Shown piece after piece: positions 35,660-44,014 of a stretch of DNA of 64,000 nucleotides; positions within the stretch are counted from its first letter, which is position 1, and the number at the start of each line of letters is the position of its first letter. The translations under genes were made by a program, and so were the position numbers. Source of the stretch: Actinoplanes sp. L3-i22 (GTDB lineage Bacteria; Actinomycetota; Actinomycetes; Mycobacteriales; Micromonosporaceae); contig NZ_AP024745.1 of NCBI RefSeq assembly GCF_019704555.1, positions 1,918,001 to 1,982,000 of the forward strand. Reading direction: 5' to 3'. The notes below the pieces were generated by a model, which was not told the DNA's origin, did not search any database, and saw only the letters and a list, made by a program, of their open reading frames with translations.

Positions 35660-37399
35660 GTGCTGATCGCAGAACGTTACCGCCTGGTAGGGCCGTTGGG
35701 CCAGGGCGGCATGGGCCGCGTCTGGGCGGCCCGGGATGAACTTCTCGGCCGGGACGTGGCGATCAAGGAGCTCGTGCCGCCGGCCGGGCTGACCGAGGCC
35801 GAACTACGGTCGCTGCGCGAACGCTCGATCCGGGAGGCCCGCTCGATCGCCCGCGTCGAGCAGGCGAACGTGGTCCGGGTCTTCGACGTGGTGTTCGACT
35901 CCGGCGAGCCGTGGATCGTGATGGAGCTCGTGCCGTCCCGGTCGCTCTACGACGTGATCCAGGCCGACGGCCCGATGGCGCCGGAGCGGGTGGCCCGGAT
36001 CGGGCTGGGCGTGCTCGCCGCGCTGCGGGCCGCGCACCGGGTCGGGCTGCTGCACCGGGACGTGAAGCCGGGCAACGTGCTGCTCGCGCACGACGGCCGG
36101 GTGGTGCTGACCGACTTCGGGCTGGCCAGCGCGGCCGGGGACTCCAGTATGACCAGCACCGGGGTGGTGCTCGGCTCGCCGTCCTACCTGGCCCCGGAGC
36201 GGGCGCTGGACCAGGACCTGACGGCGGCCGCGGACCTGTGGTCGCTGGGCGCGACGCTGTACGCGGCGGTCGAGGGCCGGCCGCCGTACGCGAAGTCGTC
36301 GCCGCTGGCGACGCTCGCGGCGCTGGCCACCGAGCTGCCGGCGCCGCCGGAACGGGCCGGGGTGCTGCGGCCGGCGCTGGTCGGGCTGCTGCAGCGGGAT
36401 CCGGCGCAGCGGGCCGACGGCGAGACGGCCCATCGGCTGCTGCTGGACGCGGCGGCCGGCGGGCGACCGGGACAGTTCGCCCGGCAGTTCAGTGAGCGGA
36501 CGTTCGCGGGTCCGACCGAGCGGATGCCGGCTATCGCCGTACCCCAAGCGGCAGTGACCAGGACCACGGCGAACCCGCCGCCGGAAAGCGAACCGGCGCG
36601 AAGCGAACCGGCCGGAAGCGAAGCGGCCGGAAGTGGGCAGGCGGGCGGGCAGGCGCCGGATCTGCCCGGGCCGACCGTGCGGCCGGAACCGGCGGAGAAG
36701 CCGGCGGCGCGGCCGCGCTGGCGCCGCCGCAGCCTGATCGCGGCCGTGATCGTGCTGGTCGCGACCGGCGCCGGGGTGGGCGTCCTGCTGGTGGACGGCG
36801 GCGGCGAGTCGAGCGCGCAGGAGCCCGGCGCGACCTGGATCGGCTCCGAGCCGGCCGTCGACGACCTGGCGGCGACGCCCACCGGAGCCGTCCCGTCCCG
36901 CGCCGGCGCCCCGTCCGGGAGGCCGGCCGCCAAGCCGACGCAGCCGGGCCGCTCGCCGGGCGGCACGGTGACCGTGACGGTGACCGCCCCGGGCGGCGCC
37001 GCGCCGACCGCGACCGGCACCACCGCCGCGTCCGCGCCGGGCCGCCGGATCCAGAGCCATGGCACCGGGACGTGTCTCTACGCCCCGGCGACCACGGGCA
37101 AGGTCCAGCTCTGGAGTTGTGCCGACACCGATCCGTTCCGGTTCGACTTCCCGTCGGACGGGACCATGCGGGTCCGCGGCAAATGCGCCCAGATCGACAG
37201 CACCGCCGACGGCACCCAGGTGCACCTGGCCACCTGTACCGGCGGGACCAAGCAGCAGTTCAACTACAACGCCGCGTCCGATCTGACCAGCGGCTGGGCC
37301 GACAAGTGCGTCGACGTGCCGGACAGCAGCGCGGCCAACGGCGTGGTCGCCCAGATCTGGGAGTGCACCGGCGCCGAGAACCAGAAGTGGACCTACTGA
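35660..37399 (+). CDS. Ser/Thr protein kinase with transmembrane helix and ricin-type lectin domain
   Basis: 579 residues. The cytoplasmic Hanks-type kinase domain (about 7-270) has the glycine loop LGQGGMGRVW, Lys36 in VAIKE, H132-R133-D134 in LLHRDVKPGN and D152-F-G. A Glu/Pro/Ser-rich linker precedes one membrane helix (SLIAAVIVLVATGAGVGVLL, near 360). Outside are a Thr/Pro/Gly linker and a C-terminal ricin B-type domain (about 457-579) with QLWSC and NQKWTY ends of beta-trefoil repeats and paired cysteines. The layout suggests a receptor kinase sensing a glycan. It converges with the esterase gene with one base between stop codons. Confidence 0.92.
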   Translation: MLIAERYRLVGPLGQGGMGRVWAARDELLGRDVAIKELVPPAGLTEAELRSLRERSIREARSIARVEQANVVRVFDVVFDSGEPWIVMELVPSRSLYDVIQADGPMAPERVARIGLGVLAALRAAHRVGLLHRDVKPGNVLLAHDGRVVLTDFGLASAAGDSSMTSTGVVLGSPSYLAPERALDQDLTAAADLWSLGATLYAAVEGRPPYAKSSPLATLAALATELPAPPERAGVLRPALVGLLQRDPAQRADGETAHRLLLDAAAGGRPGQFARQFSERTFAGPTERMPAIAVPQAAVTRTTANPPPESEPARSEPAGSEAAGSGQAGGQAPDLPGPTVRPEPAEKPAARPRWRRRSLIAAVIVLVATGAGVGVLLVDGGGESSAQEPGATWIGSEPAVDDLAATPTGAVPSRAGAPSGRPAAKPTQPGRSPGGTVTVTVTAPGGAAPTATGTTAASAPGRRIQSHGTGTCLYAPATTGKVQLWSCADTDPFRFDFPSDGTMRVRGKCAQIDSTADGTQVHLATCTGGTKQQFNYNAASDLTSGWADKCVDVPDSSAANGVVAQIWECTGAENQKWTY

Positions 37400-37400
37400 G

Positions 37401-39206
37401 TCACTTCAGGTAGGCCGCCAGCGGGATGTTCTGCGCCCGCAGGGCGGTGGCGATCAGGCCGGCGATCTGTTTGGCGCCGGCCGCCTCGAAGTGGGTGTGG
37501 TCGTTGCAGAAGAACGCGCCGACCGCGCCCGAGGTGTAGTCGCCGTTGTTCGGGCACAGCCCCAGCGAGTTGTAGAGGGCGACGCTCTTGGCGTGCAGGT
37601 CGATCACCGGCACGCCGTTGGCGGTGGCCGCGTCCTTCGTCTCGGTGACGAAGCCGCGGTTGCCGACCGCGACGCTGCCGCTGCAGGTGATCGCGGCGAC
37701 CGGGGTGACCAGGATCGGATGCGCGCCGCGCGCCTTGGCCGCGGACGCCATCACGCCGAGCAGCTCCTTGAAGCGGGCCGAGCCGACGTGCCGCGGGCAG
37801 GCCGTGTCGCCGTCGTTGATCCCGAACTGGATGATCAGGTAGTCGCCGGACTTGATCCCGGTGCTGGCGTTCAGCATCGCGGTCCACCGGGAGCTGTACG
37901 CGGTCGAGCTGAGCGTGCACTCGCCGGCCGCGTTCTTGACGGTGGTGACGTTGCCCTCGTACAGCCAGGTCTGGACGCTGCGGCCGCCGACCGCGCTGTT
38001 CTTCACGGTGACGTCGCTGGTGAAGTACGGCGCGAACTGGCTGCCCCAGCCGATCGGGCAGGTGCTGGCGTTCATCATCGTCGAGTCGCCGGCCATCCAC
38101 ACGGTCACCGGCGTGGCCGCGAGGGTGGTCGTCGCCGGCGTGGTGGCCGGGCAGTCGGTGGTGGCGGCGAGCGCCGAGGTCCCGTTCAGCCGCTGGGCCA
38201 GGATCGGGCCGAGCTTGGCGGCGATCGCGGCGTGGCCCTTGTCGTTCGGGTGCACCGAGTCGCTCAGGCCGTCGGCCGGCAGCCAGCCGGTGGTGTCCAC
38301 GTAGTACACGTTGGCGTCGCCGGCCGCGTTGCGGGCCTGCACCGCGGCCTGGGTCTCGGCCGCGTACCGGCCGATGAACGTGCGCATCGCGATCAGCGCC
38401 GCGTTCGGGAACTTGGCCCGGATCCGGGTGAGGAACGTGGTGTACTTCGCCTGGAAGTCCGCGCCGCTCACGCCGTGACTCTTGTCGTTGGTGCCCAGGT
38501 TGATCACCACCGCGCCGGCCGTGTAGCGGGCGAAGTTCCACTGGTCGGTGCCGGCCTGGCCGCCGCTGGACATCCAGTAGCGGGTCTCGTGCGCCCAGCA
38601 GCCGTCGGTGGTCTCGGCCAGGCACATGCCGCCGATCGCGATCTGGGTGTGGTCGACGCCGAGCTGCTCACCGGTCACGAAGCCGTAGTCGGTGACGGCG
38701 AGCTGGCTGCTGGTGGTGCCGGCGGTGATCGAGTCGCCGACGAACTCCACCAGCTTGGCCCGGGCCGGCGGTTTGACCGTGGTCGCGCCGGAGTCCAGGA
38801 CCAGGCCCTGGAAGACCGCGTCGCCGGTGTACGAGCCGGCCACCTGCCGGTAGCTGACGATCAGCGTGTGGGTGCCGGCGGCCAGCGCGGTCGGCGTCAG
38901 GTTGACCGTGCCGGACACCTTGCTGAACGCGGTGAACGGCTTGCCGTCGATGCTGGCCCAGAGGTCGATCGTGTTGCGCTGCCTGAGTTTCACGGTTTTG
39001 CCGGTGAAGCCGGTCCGCAGGTACGCGCCCGCCCAGTACGGCACGTACGCGGCGCTGTTCGAGGTGTTCCAGCGGCCGACGAAGCTGATGTTGGGGTCGG
39101 TGGGCGAGCCGTCACCGGTGGCGGCCGTTGCGGGGGAGCCGACGGCCAGGCCGGCGACGAGCAGGAGCGCGGGCAGCACGAAGCGTGCCCAGGTTCTCGG
39201 GGACAT
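37401..39206 (-). CDS. Secreted two-domain SGNH carbohydrate esterase (CE2-like plus CE12-like)
   Basis: 601 residues with a signal peptide of about 29. Residues 40-145 are a beta-sandwich like the N-terminal domain of CE2 acetylxylan esterases; 150-340 form an SGNH domain with GDSIT (S159), GTND (238-241) and DSVHP (H319). After a Thr/Pro linker, 365-601 form a second SGNH domain like CE12 rhamnogalacturonan acetylesterases: AGDST (S375), GGRS, FGINDGD and DHTHF (D569/H572). It probably deacetylates plant cell-wall polysaccharides outside the cell. Both catalytic sets look intact. A perfect palindrome lies 62 bases upstream of the ATG. Confidence 0.88.
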   Translation of the reverse strand: MSPRTWARFVLPALLLVAGLAVGSPATAATGDGSPTDPNISFVGRWNTSNSAAYVPYWAGAYLRTGFTGKTVKLRQRNTIDLWASIDGKPFTAFSKVSGTVNLTPTALAAGTHTLIVSYRQVAGSYTGDAVFQGLVLDSGATTVKPPARAKLVEFVGDSITAGTTSSQLAVTDYGFVTGEQLGVDHTQIAIGGMCLAETTDGCWAHETRYWMSSGGQAGTDQWNFARYTAGAVVINLGTNDKSHGVSGADFQAKYTTFLTRIRAKFPNAALIAMRTFIGRYAAETQAAVQARNAAGDANVYYVDTTGWLPADGLSDSVHPNDKGHAAIAAKLGPILAQRLNGTSALAATTDCPATTPATTTLAATPVTVWMAGDSTMMNASTCPIGWGSQFAPYFTSDVTVKNSAVGGRSVQTWLYEGNVTTVKNAAGECTLSSTAYSSRWTAMLNASTGIKSGDYLIIQFGINDGDTACPRHVGSARFKELLGVMASAAKARGAHPILVTPVAAITCSGSVAVGNRGFVTETKDAATANGVPVIDLHAKSVALYNSLGLCPNNGDYTSGAVGAFFCNDHTHFEAAGAKQIAGLIATALRAQNIPLAAYLK

Positions 39207-39267
39207 GCCGTTCTTCCTTCTGCTGACTACGGGGGATGTACAGCAGCGGCGGGCACGGCTCCGAGGT

Positions 39268-39279
39268 TGAAAGCTTTCA
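39268..39279. promoter_or_regulatory. LacI-type palindromic operator candidate
   Basis: TGAAAGCTTTCA is a perfect 12-bp palindrome (14 bp with one mismatch), 62 bases upstream of the esterase start in the 193-bp divergent gap. LacI-family repressors of polysaccharide genes in actinomycetes use sites of this symmetry with a central CpG or GC step. No LacI gene is in the window. Confidence 0.5.
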
Positions 39280-39387
39280 GGGGATTTTCGACGACGAGGC
39301 CGCCCCGTTGCGGGCGTAACAATATCGACACATATCGATCAACACAAGATATACGGTTCCGCACATCCCCGTGAAACAGCGAATACC

Positions 39388-39393
39388 TAGCGT
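39388..39393 (+). promoter_or_regulatory. -10 box of leaderless transporter gene
   Basis: TAGCGT ends six bases before ATG 39400; no ribosome site is seen. Confidence 0.45.
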
Positions 39394-39399
39394 GACGCC

Positions 39400-40947
39400 A
39401 TGGCCGACACCCTCCCGAGCACGCACCACGAGGACCTGGTCGAAGCCGCCGGCATGCCGGTCGGTAGCGGCGTCATCAAACCTTCCTACGACTTGCGTCT
39501 GACCAATCAGGACCTGGCCCCGCTGCGCAAACAGACATGGGGCTCGTACAACATCTTCGCGTTCTGGATGTCCGATGTGCACAGCGTCGGCGGGTACGTG
39601 ACCGCCGGCAGCCTGTTCGCGCTCGGCCTGTCGAGCTGGCAGGTGCTGGTCTCGCTGGTGGTCGGCATCACGATCGTCTACTTCTTCTGCAACCTGGTCG
39701 CCAAGCCCAGCCAGATGACCGGCGTGCCCTACCCGGTGATCAACCGGGTGGCGTTCGGGGTGCTCGGGGCGAACGTGCCGGCCATCATCCGCGGCGCGAT
39801 CGCGGTCGCCTGGTACGGCATCCAGACCTACCTCGCCTCGGCCGCGCTCGACGTGGTCGTCCTCAAGATCTGGCCGAGCCTGGCCCCCTGGGCGGACGTC
39901 GACCAGCACGGCTTCCTCGGGCTGCCGGTGCTCGGCTGGTGCACGTACGCGCTGCTCTGGGTGCTGCAGGCGGCGGTGTTCTGGACCGGCATGGAGACGA
40001 TCCGTAGGTTCATCGACTTCTGCGGGCCGGCCGTCTACGTGGTGATGTTCGCGCTCACCGGCTACCTGATCCACAAGGCCGGCTGGGGCGCGATCGACCT
40101 GAACCTGGGCGACGTGAAGTACCACGGCTTCGACGCGCTGCCGATCATGCTGGGGGCGATCGCGCTGGTCGTCTCGTACTTCTCCGGCCCGATGCTGAAC
40201 TTCGGCGACTTCTCCCGGTACGGCAAGTCGTTCACCGCCGTGAAGACCGGGAACTTCCTCGGGCTGCCGGTCAACTTCCTGATGTTCAGCATCCTGACCG
40301 TGGTCACCGCGAGCCTGACCCTGCCGGTCTTCGGCGAGCTGATCACCGACCCGGTCGAGACGGTGTCCCGGATCGACAGCACGTTCGCGATCGTCCTCGG
40401 CGCGCTGACCTTCACGATCGCCACCATCGGCATCAACATCGTCGCGAACTTCATCTCGCCGGCGTTCGACTTCTCCAACGTCAGCCCGCAGAAGATATCC
40501 TGGCGGGCCGGCGGCATGATCGCCGCGGTCGGCTCGGTGCTGATCACGCCGTGGAACCTGTACAACAACCCGGACGTCATCCACTACACGCTGGAGACGC
40601 TGGGCGCCTTCATCGGGCCGCTCTTCGGGGTGCTGATCGCCGACTACTACCTGATCCGCAAGCAGCAGGTGGACGTGGACGCGATGTTCACGATGGCGCC
40701 GGACGGCAAGTACCACTACAAGCGGGGCTACCACCCGCCGGCGATCATCGCGACCGCGGTCGGAGCGGTGGTCGCGATGGTGCCGGTGCTCTGGACCGGC
40801 GGGCCGCACATGCACACGATCGCGCAGTACAGCTGGTTCATCGGGTGCGGCCTGGGCTTCCTGGTCTACCTCGGCCTGGTGAGGAAGCCGGTGGACGCGA
40901 CCCCGGCCGACGCGGATCCGGCGGCCGACGAGGCAGTCCCGGCCTGA
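39400..40947 (+). CDS. NCS1-family nucleobase/allantoin/hydantoin:cation symporter
   Basis: 515 residues, about 12 membrane helices. Family segments include KQTWGSYNIFAFWMSDVHSV at the start of helix 1, VPYPVINRVAFGVLGANVPA, VAWYGIQTYL, a glycine-rich YFSGPMLNFGDFSRY, and the late GPLFGVLIADYYLIRKQQ. NCS1 carriers bring in uracil, cytosine, allantoin or hydantoins with Na+ or H+. The stop overlaps the start of a hydantoin/Asp-Glu racemase-family gene (TGATG), which favours hydantoin or allantoin as cargo. Confidence 0.92.
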   Translation: MADTLPSTHHEDLVEAAGMPVGSGVIKPSYDLRLTNQDLAPLRKQTWGSYNIFAFWMSDVHSVGGYVTAGSLFALGLSSWQVLVSLVVGITIVYFFCNLVAKPSQMTGVPYPVINRVAFGVLGANVPAIIRGAIAVAWYGIQTYLASAALDVVVLKIWPSLAPWADVDQHGFLGLPVLGWCTYALLWVLQAAVFWTGMETIRRFIDFCGPAVYVVMFALTGYLIHKAGWGAIDLNLGDVKYHGFDALPIMLGAIALVVSYFSGPMLNFGDFSRYGKSFTAVKTGNFLGLPVNFLMFSILTVVTASLTLPVFGELITDPVETVSRIDSTFAIVLGALTFTIATIGINIVANFISPAFDFSNVSPQKISWRAGGMIAAVGSVLITPWNLYNNPDVIHYTLETLGAFIGPLFGVLIADYYLIRKQQVDVDAMFTMAPDGKYHYKRGYHPPAIIATAVGAVVAMVPVLWTGGPHMHTIAQYSWFIGCGLGFLVYLGLVRKPVDATPADADPAADEAVPA

Positions 40948-41687
40948 TGCGCATCCGGGTCATCAATCCCAACACCACGGCGTCGATGACCACGCTGATC
41001 GAGGCGAGCGCCCGGGCCGTCGCCGGCCCGGGCGTCGTCGTCGAGGGCGTCACCCCGGCGATGGGGCCGGCCTCGATCGAGAGCCACTACGACGAGGCGT
41101 TGTCGGTGCCCGGCCTGCTCGCCGCGATCGCCGCGGGGGAGCGGGACGGCGCCGACGGCTACGTGGTCGCGTGTTTCGGGGACCCCGGTCTGGACGCGGC
41201 CCGCGAGATCGCCGCCGGGCCGGTGGTCGGCATCGCCGAGGCCGCGATGCACGCGGCGACGCTGCTCGGTCGCGGTTTCAGCGTGGTGACAACCCTTGCC
41301 CGTACCCGGGGAAGGGCTCTTGACCTGGCCGTTCGTTATGCCCCGGCGGGCGCCTGCCGGGGCGTCTGGGCGTGTGACATCCCCGTCCTCGACCTGGACC
41401 GGGACCCGGCGGCGCTGGCCCGGGTGGTCGCGGTGGCCCGGCAGGCCCTGGCCCGGGACGGCTCGGACGTGATCGTGCTCGGCTGCGCCGGGATGGCCGC
41501 GTTCTGCGCCCAGGTCTCCGCGGAGCTGGGCGTCCCGGTGATCGACGGCGTCTCGGCGGCCACCCTGCTGGTCCAGTCCCTGATCACGCTGGGCCTGCGT
41601 ACCTCGAAGCGGGACGAGTACGCCGCGCCGCTGCCGAAAACGTATATCGGTCCGTTGACGGAGTTCGGCATCATGCGGTCGTGCTGA
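40947..41687 (+). CDS. Hydantoin/allantoin racemase-type Asp/Glu racemase family protein
   Basis: 246 residues of PF01177. It starts RIRVINPNTTASMTTLIEAS, as in hydantoin racemases and allantoin racemase HpxA; catalytic cysteines are in VVACFGDPGLDAAREIA and VIVLGCAGMAAFCAQ, one in each half. It should interconvert L- and D-enantiomers of 5-substituted hydantoins or allantoin. ATG overlaps the transporter stop, so uptake and racemisation are coupled. No hydantoinase or carbamoylase lies in the window. The 3' end overlaps the next gene by seven bases. Confidence 0.88.
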   Translation: MRIRVINPNTTASMTTLIEASARAVAGPGVVVEGVTPAMGPASIESHYDEALSVPGLLAAIAAGERDGADGYVVACFGDPGLDAAREIAAGPVVGIAEAAMHAATLLGRGFSVVTTLARTRGRALDLAVRYAPAGACRGVWACDIPVLDLDRDPAALARVVAVARQALARDGSDVIVLGCAGMAAFCAQVSAELGVPVIDGVSAATLLVQSLITLGLRTSKRDEYAAPLPKTYIGPLTEFGIMRSC

Positions 41688-42676
41688 CCGACATCCCGGA
41701 GGCCCGGCTGCCCGCCGCGGCCGGAACCGTGCTCGACCTGGCGCCCGCCGGAGCGCCCGCCACCTGGCTCACCCTCGACGACACCGGCCGGATCGGCCGG
41801 TGGGAGCTCGGCACCGGCGCCTGGCGGGAGCTCGCCGCGACGAACCGGACCGAACAGCCCCGCCTGCACGCCGGTCCGGCCGGCACGTTCGCCGCGGTGG
41901 TCGAGGACTACGGCCGGTACGGGACGGTCGTCGACCTGCGCACCGGCCGGGTCACCATGGAGCTGGACGGCGAGGACTACTGCGCCGAGCACATGCCCTT
42001 CGGGTTCGTCCTCACCGAGCGGGCCGGCCGGACCCTGGCCGTGCACCGGACCGCCTGGAACCGGCTCGACGTCTCCGACGCCGCCACCGGCGAGCTGCTC
42101 ACCCCGCGCGTCATCGGCCGGGAGGAGCACGACCTCGACTACTTCCACGGCGCGCTGTACCTGAGCCCGGACGGGTCCCGGCTGCTCGACGACGGCTGGG
42201 CCTGGCATCCGGTCGGGATCCCGGCGGTGTGGAGTCTCGCCGACTGGCTGGGCGGGAATCCGTACGAGTCCGAGGACGGGCCGAGCCGGCTCGACGTCTG
42301 CACCCGCACGTACTACTGGAACCACGCGATGACCTGGATCGGCGACGACCTGGTGGCGATCGAGGGGATCGGCGAGGACGACGACGCGATGACGCCGGGC
42401 GCGCGGATCTTCGACATCACCCGGCGGGCCGTGCCGGAAGGGTGGTCCGTGCCGGCCGCGGTCGAGATCGCCACGATTCCCGGGCCGTCCGGCCGGTACT
42501 TCAGCGACGGGCGGCGGTTGTTCAGCTCGGACGAGGCCGGCCTGCGCGCCTGGGACCCGCGGACCGGCGAGCTGCTCGGCGCCGAACCGGATTTCCGGCC
42601 GACCCACCACGACCCGGCGAACCGTATGCTGCTGCGCCTCGACGGCGATCGGGTGCACGGCGCCACTTATTTCTGA
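41681..42676 (+). CDS. Beta-propeller-like protein of unknown function
   Basis: 331 residues, not recognised as a named family. Repeating blocks look like propeller blades: WLTLDDTGRIGRWELGTGAW, GTVVDLRTGRVTMELDG, RLDVSDAATGELLTPRVI, LRAWDPRTGELLGAEPDF. No signal peptide or membrane segment, so cytosolic. GTG 41681 lies inside the racemase gene, implying translational coupling, though a functional link to hydantoin metabolism is not evident. It may equally bind another partner. Confidence 0.7.
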   Translation: MLTDIPEARLPAAAGTVLDLAPAGAPATWLTLDDTGRIGRWELGTGAWRELAATNRTEQPRLHAGPAGTFAAVVEDYGRYGTVVDLRTGRVTMELDGEDYCAEHMPFGFVLTERAGRTLAVHRTAWNRLDVSDAATGELLTPRVIGREEHDLDYFHGALYLSPDGSRLLDDGWAWHPVGIPAVWSLADWLGGNPYESEDGPSRLDVCTRTYYWNHAMTWIGDDLVAIEGIGEDDDAMTPGARIFDITRRAVPEGWSVPAAVEIATIPGPSGRYFSDGRRLFSSDEAGLRAWDPRTGELLGAEPDFRPTHHDPANRMLLRLDGDRVHGATYF

Positions 42677-42737
42677 CCGGCGTGCAACCCGGCGGGAACC
42701 GGAGTCGTCAGGGAGGTGTGACAGCGAAGGAGGACTC

Positions 42738-43250
42738 GTGAGAAGCGAGCGCGACGAGCAGTTCCACCGCTTCGTGGTGTCCCGGAGATCCGGTCTGGTG
42801 CGGACTGCCACCCTGCTGACGGCGGGCGACGCCCACCTGGCGGAGGACCTGGTCCAGTCGGTGCTGACCAAGCTCTACGTGGCCTGGCCGGCGTTCCAGC
42901 GGGCGGACAATCCGGACGGATATCTGCGCCGGGTGATGGTCAACGCGTTGACCGACGAGCGGCGACGCTGGTGGCGGCGGCGGGAGGAGCCGATGGCAGA
43001 CGTGCCGGACCTTCCCGAGGCCGAGCCGGCGCGGCACGGCGAGCTGGCCGAGGGGCTGCGCGCGGCCCTGAAGCAGTTGCCCCCACGGATGCGGGCGGCC
43101 CTGGTCTTCCGCTACGTCTACGACCTCGACGTCGCTGACACCGCCGACGCCCTCGGGTGTTCCGAGGGCACGGTGAAGAGTCAGACCTCCCGGGCGCTCG
43201 ACCGGCTCCGGGTGGTCATCGGCCAGAACCCCACGCTCGCCCACCGTTGA
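42738..43250 (+). CDS. SigE-family ECF RNA polymerase sigma factor
   Basis: 170 residues with only regions 2 and 4. Region 2: FVVSRRSGLVRTATLLTAGDAHLAEDLVQSVLTKLYVAW; region 4: LPPRMRAALVFRYVYDLDVADTADALGCSEGTVKSQTSRALDRLR. This is the short SigE-type ECF group abundant in actinomycetes. GTG 42738 has GAAGGAGG seven bases upstream. The next gene encodes a single-pass membrane protein, the usual place for an anti-sigma factor. Confidence 0.92.
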   Translation: MRSERDEQFHRFVVSRRSGLVRTATLLTAGDAHLAEDLVQSVLTKLYVAWPAFQRADNPDGYLRRVMVNALTDERRRWWRRREEPMADVPDLPEAEPARHGELAEGLRAALKQLPPRMRAALVFRYVYDLDVADTADALGCSEGTVKSQTSRALDRLRVVIGQNPTLAHR

Positions 43251-43263
43251 AGAGAGTCAGTCG

Positions 43264-43968
43264 ATGACGAATTTGCGTGACCAGCTCGCCGACCTTGCCG
43301 GGTCGCCGGGCGAACCCACCACCACCCAGGCCGACGCGGACCTGGCCCGCGGCCGCTCCGCCCTGCGGCGCCGCCGGGTGCTCCAGGGCGCGACCGGCTC
43401 CGCGTTCGTGGCCGTGATCGCCGCCGTGGCGATCGGCGTCACCACCGTCGGCGGTCCCGGCGCAGGCAGCGGGAGCGCCCCGCTGGCCGGGGGCACCACC
43501 GCGGCCACCACCACCGCCACCGTGTCCTTCGAGCTCGTGGCCTACAAGGGCGAGCAGCCGGCCGGCTTCTCCGTGGACAAGGTCCCGGCCGGCTTCGAGG
43601 TGCAGGGCGTCGACGATTCCGTGCTGACCCTGGCACCGAAGGGCGCCAAGCCGCGGAACAGCGCCGAACCGCAGGGCGATGCCCCGGACACCGACCCGTA
43701 CAGCTTCGTCGGCAAGGTCGCGGTGACGCTGCAGTCGCTCGACGAGAAGGGCACGCCGGCGGGCCAGAAGGTCAAGGTCGGCGACACGACCGGCACCCTG
43801 GTCAAGAAGGAGGGCGACAAGGACGGCCGCACGCTGTACCTGCCCCAGCCGAACGGCATCAACCTGCAGGTCCAGGTCTGGGACGGGATCGGCTGGACGG
43901 CGGACGAGATCACCGCGTTCGCCGCCGGGATCCACGTGAACGCGAACGCCAAGCCCGGCCGAGGTTGA
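43264..43968 (+). CDS. Single-pass membrane protein downstream of SigE-type sigma factor (possible anti-sigma)
   Basis: 234 residues. A charged N-terminus of about 40 (LRDQLADLAGSPGE...ARGRSALRRRRVLQG) is followed by one helix (SAFVAVIAAVAIGVTTVGG), a Gly/Thr linker and an extracytoplasmic domain of about 150 (EQPAGFSVDKVPAGFEVQG, VAVTLQSLDEKGTPAGQKV). Such proteins regularly follow SigE-type sigma genes. No zinc-binding anti-sigma motif (HxxxCxxC) is present, so the anti-sigma role is inferred from position only. GAGAG lies upstream of ATG 43264. Confidence 0.75.
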   Translation: MTNLRDQLADLAGSPGEPTTTQADADLARGRSALRRRRVLQGATGSAFVAVIAAVAIGVTTVGGPGAGSGSAPLAGGTTAATTTATVSFELVAYKGEQPAGFSVDKVPAGFEVQGVDDSVLTLAPKGAKPRNSAEPQGDAPDTDPYSFVGKVAVTLQSLDEKGTPAGQKVKVGDTTGTLVKKEGDKDGRTLYLPQPNGINLQVQVWDGIGWTADEITAFAAGIHVNANAKPGRG

Positions 43969-43975
43969 GATGAGA

Positions 43976-44010
43976 CCGGGTCCCGGGCACGCCAATTGCC
44001 CGGGACCCGG
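43976..44010. terminator. Bidirectional terminator between convergent genes
   Basis: Perfect 14-bp stem CCGGGTCCCGGGCA (43976-43989) with 43997-44010, 7-base loop, between the ends of the membrane protein (+) and the MBL hydrolase (-). Confidence 0.85.
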
Positions 44011-44014
44011 GGAT

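Noticed and set aside
43264..43968. Zinc-binding anti-sigma factor (ZAS) assignment
   Set aside because: No HxxxCxxC motif; only the gene order supports an anti-sigma role.
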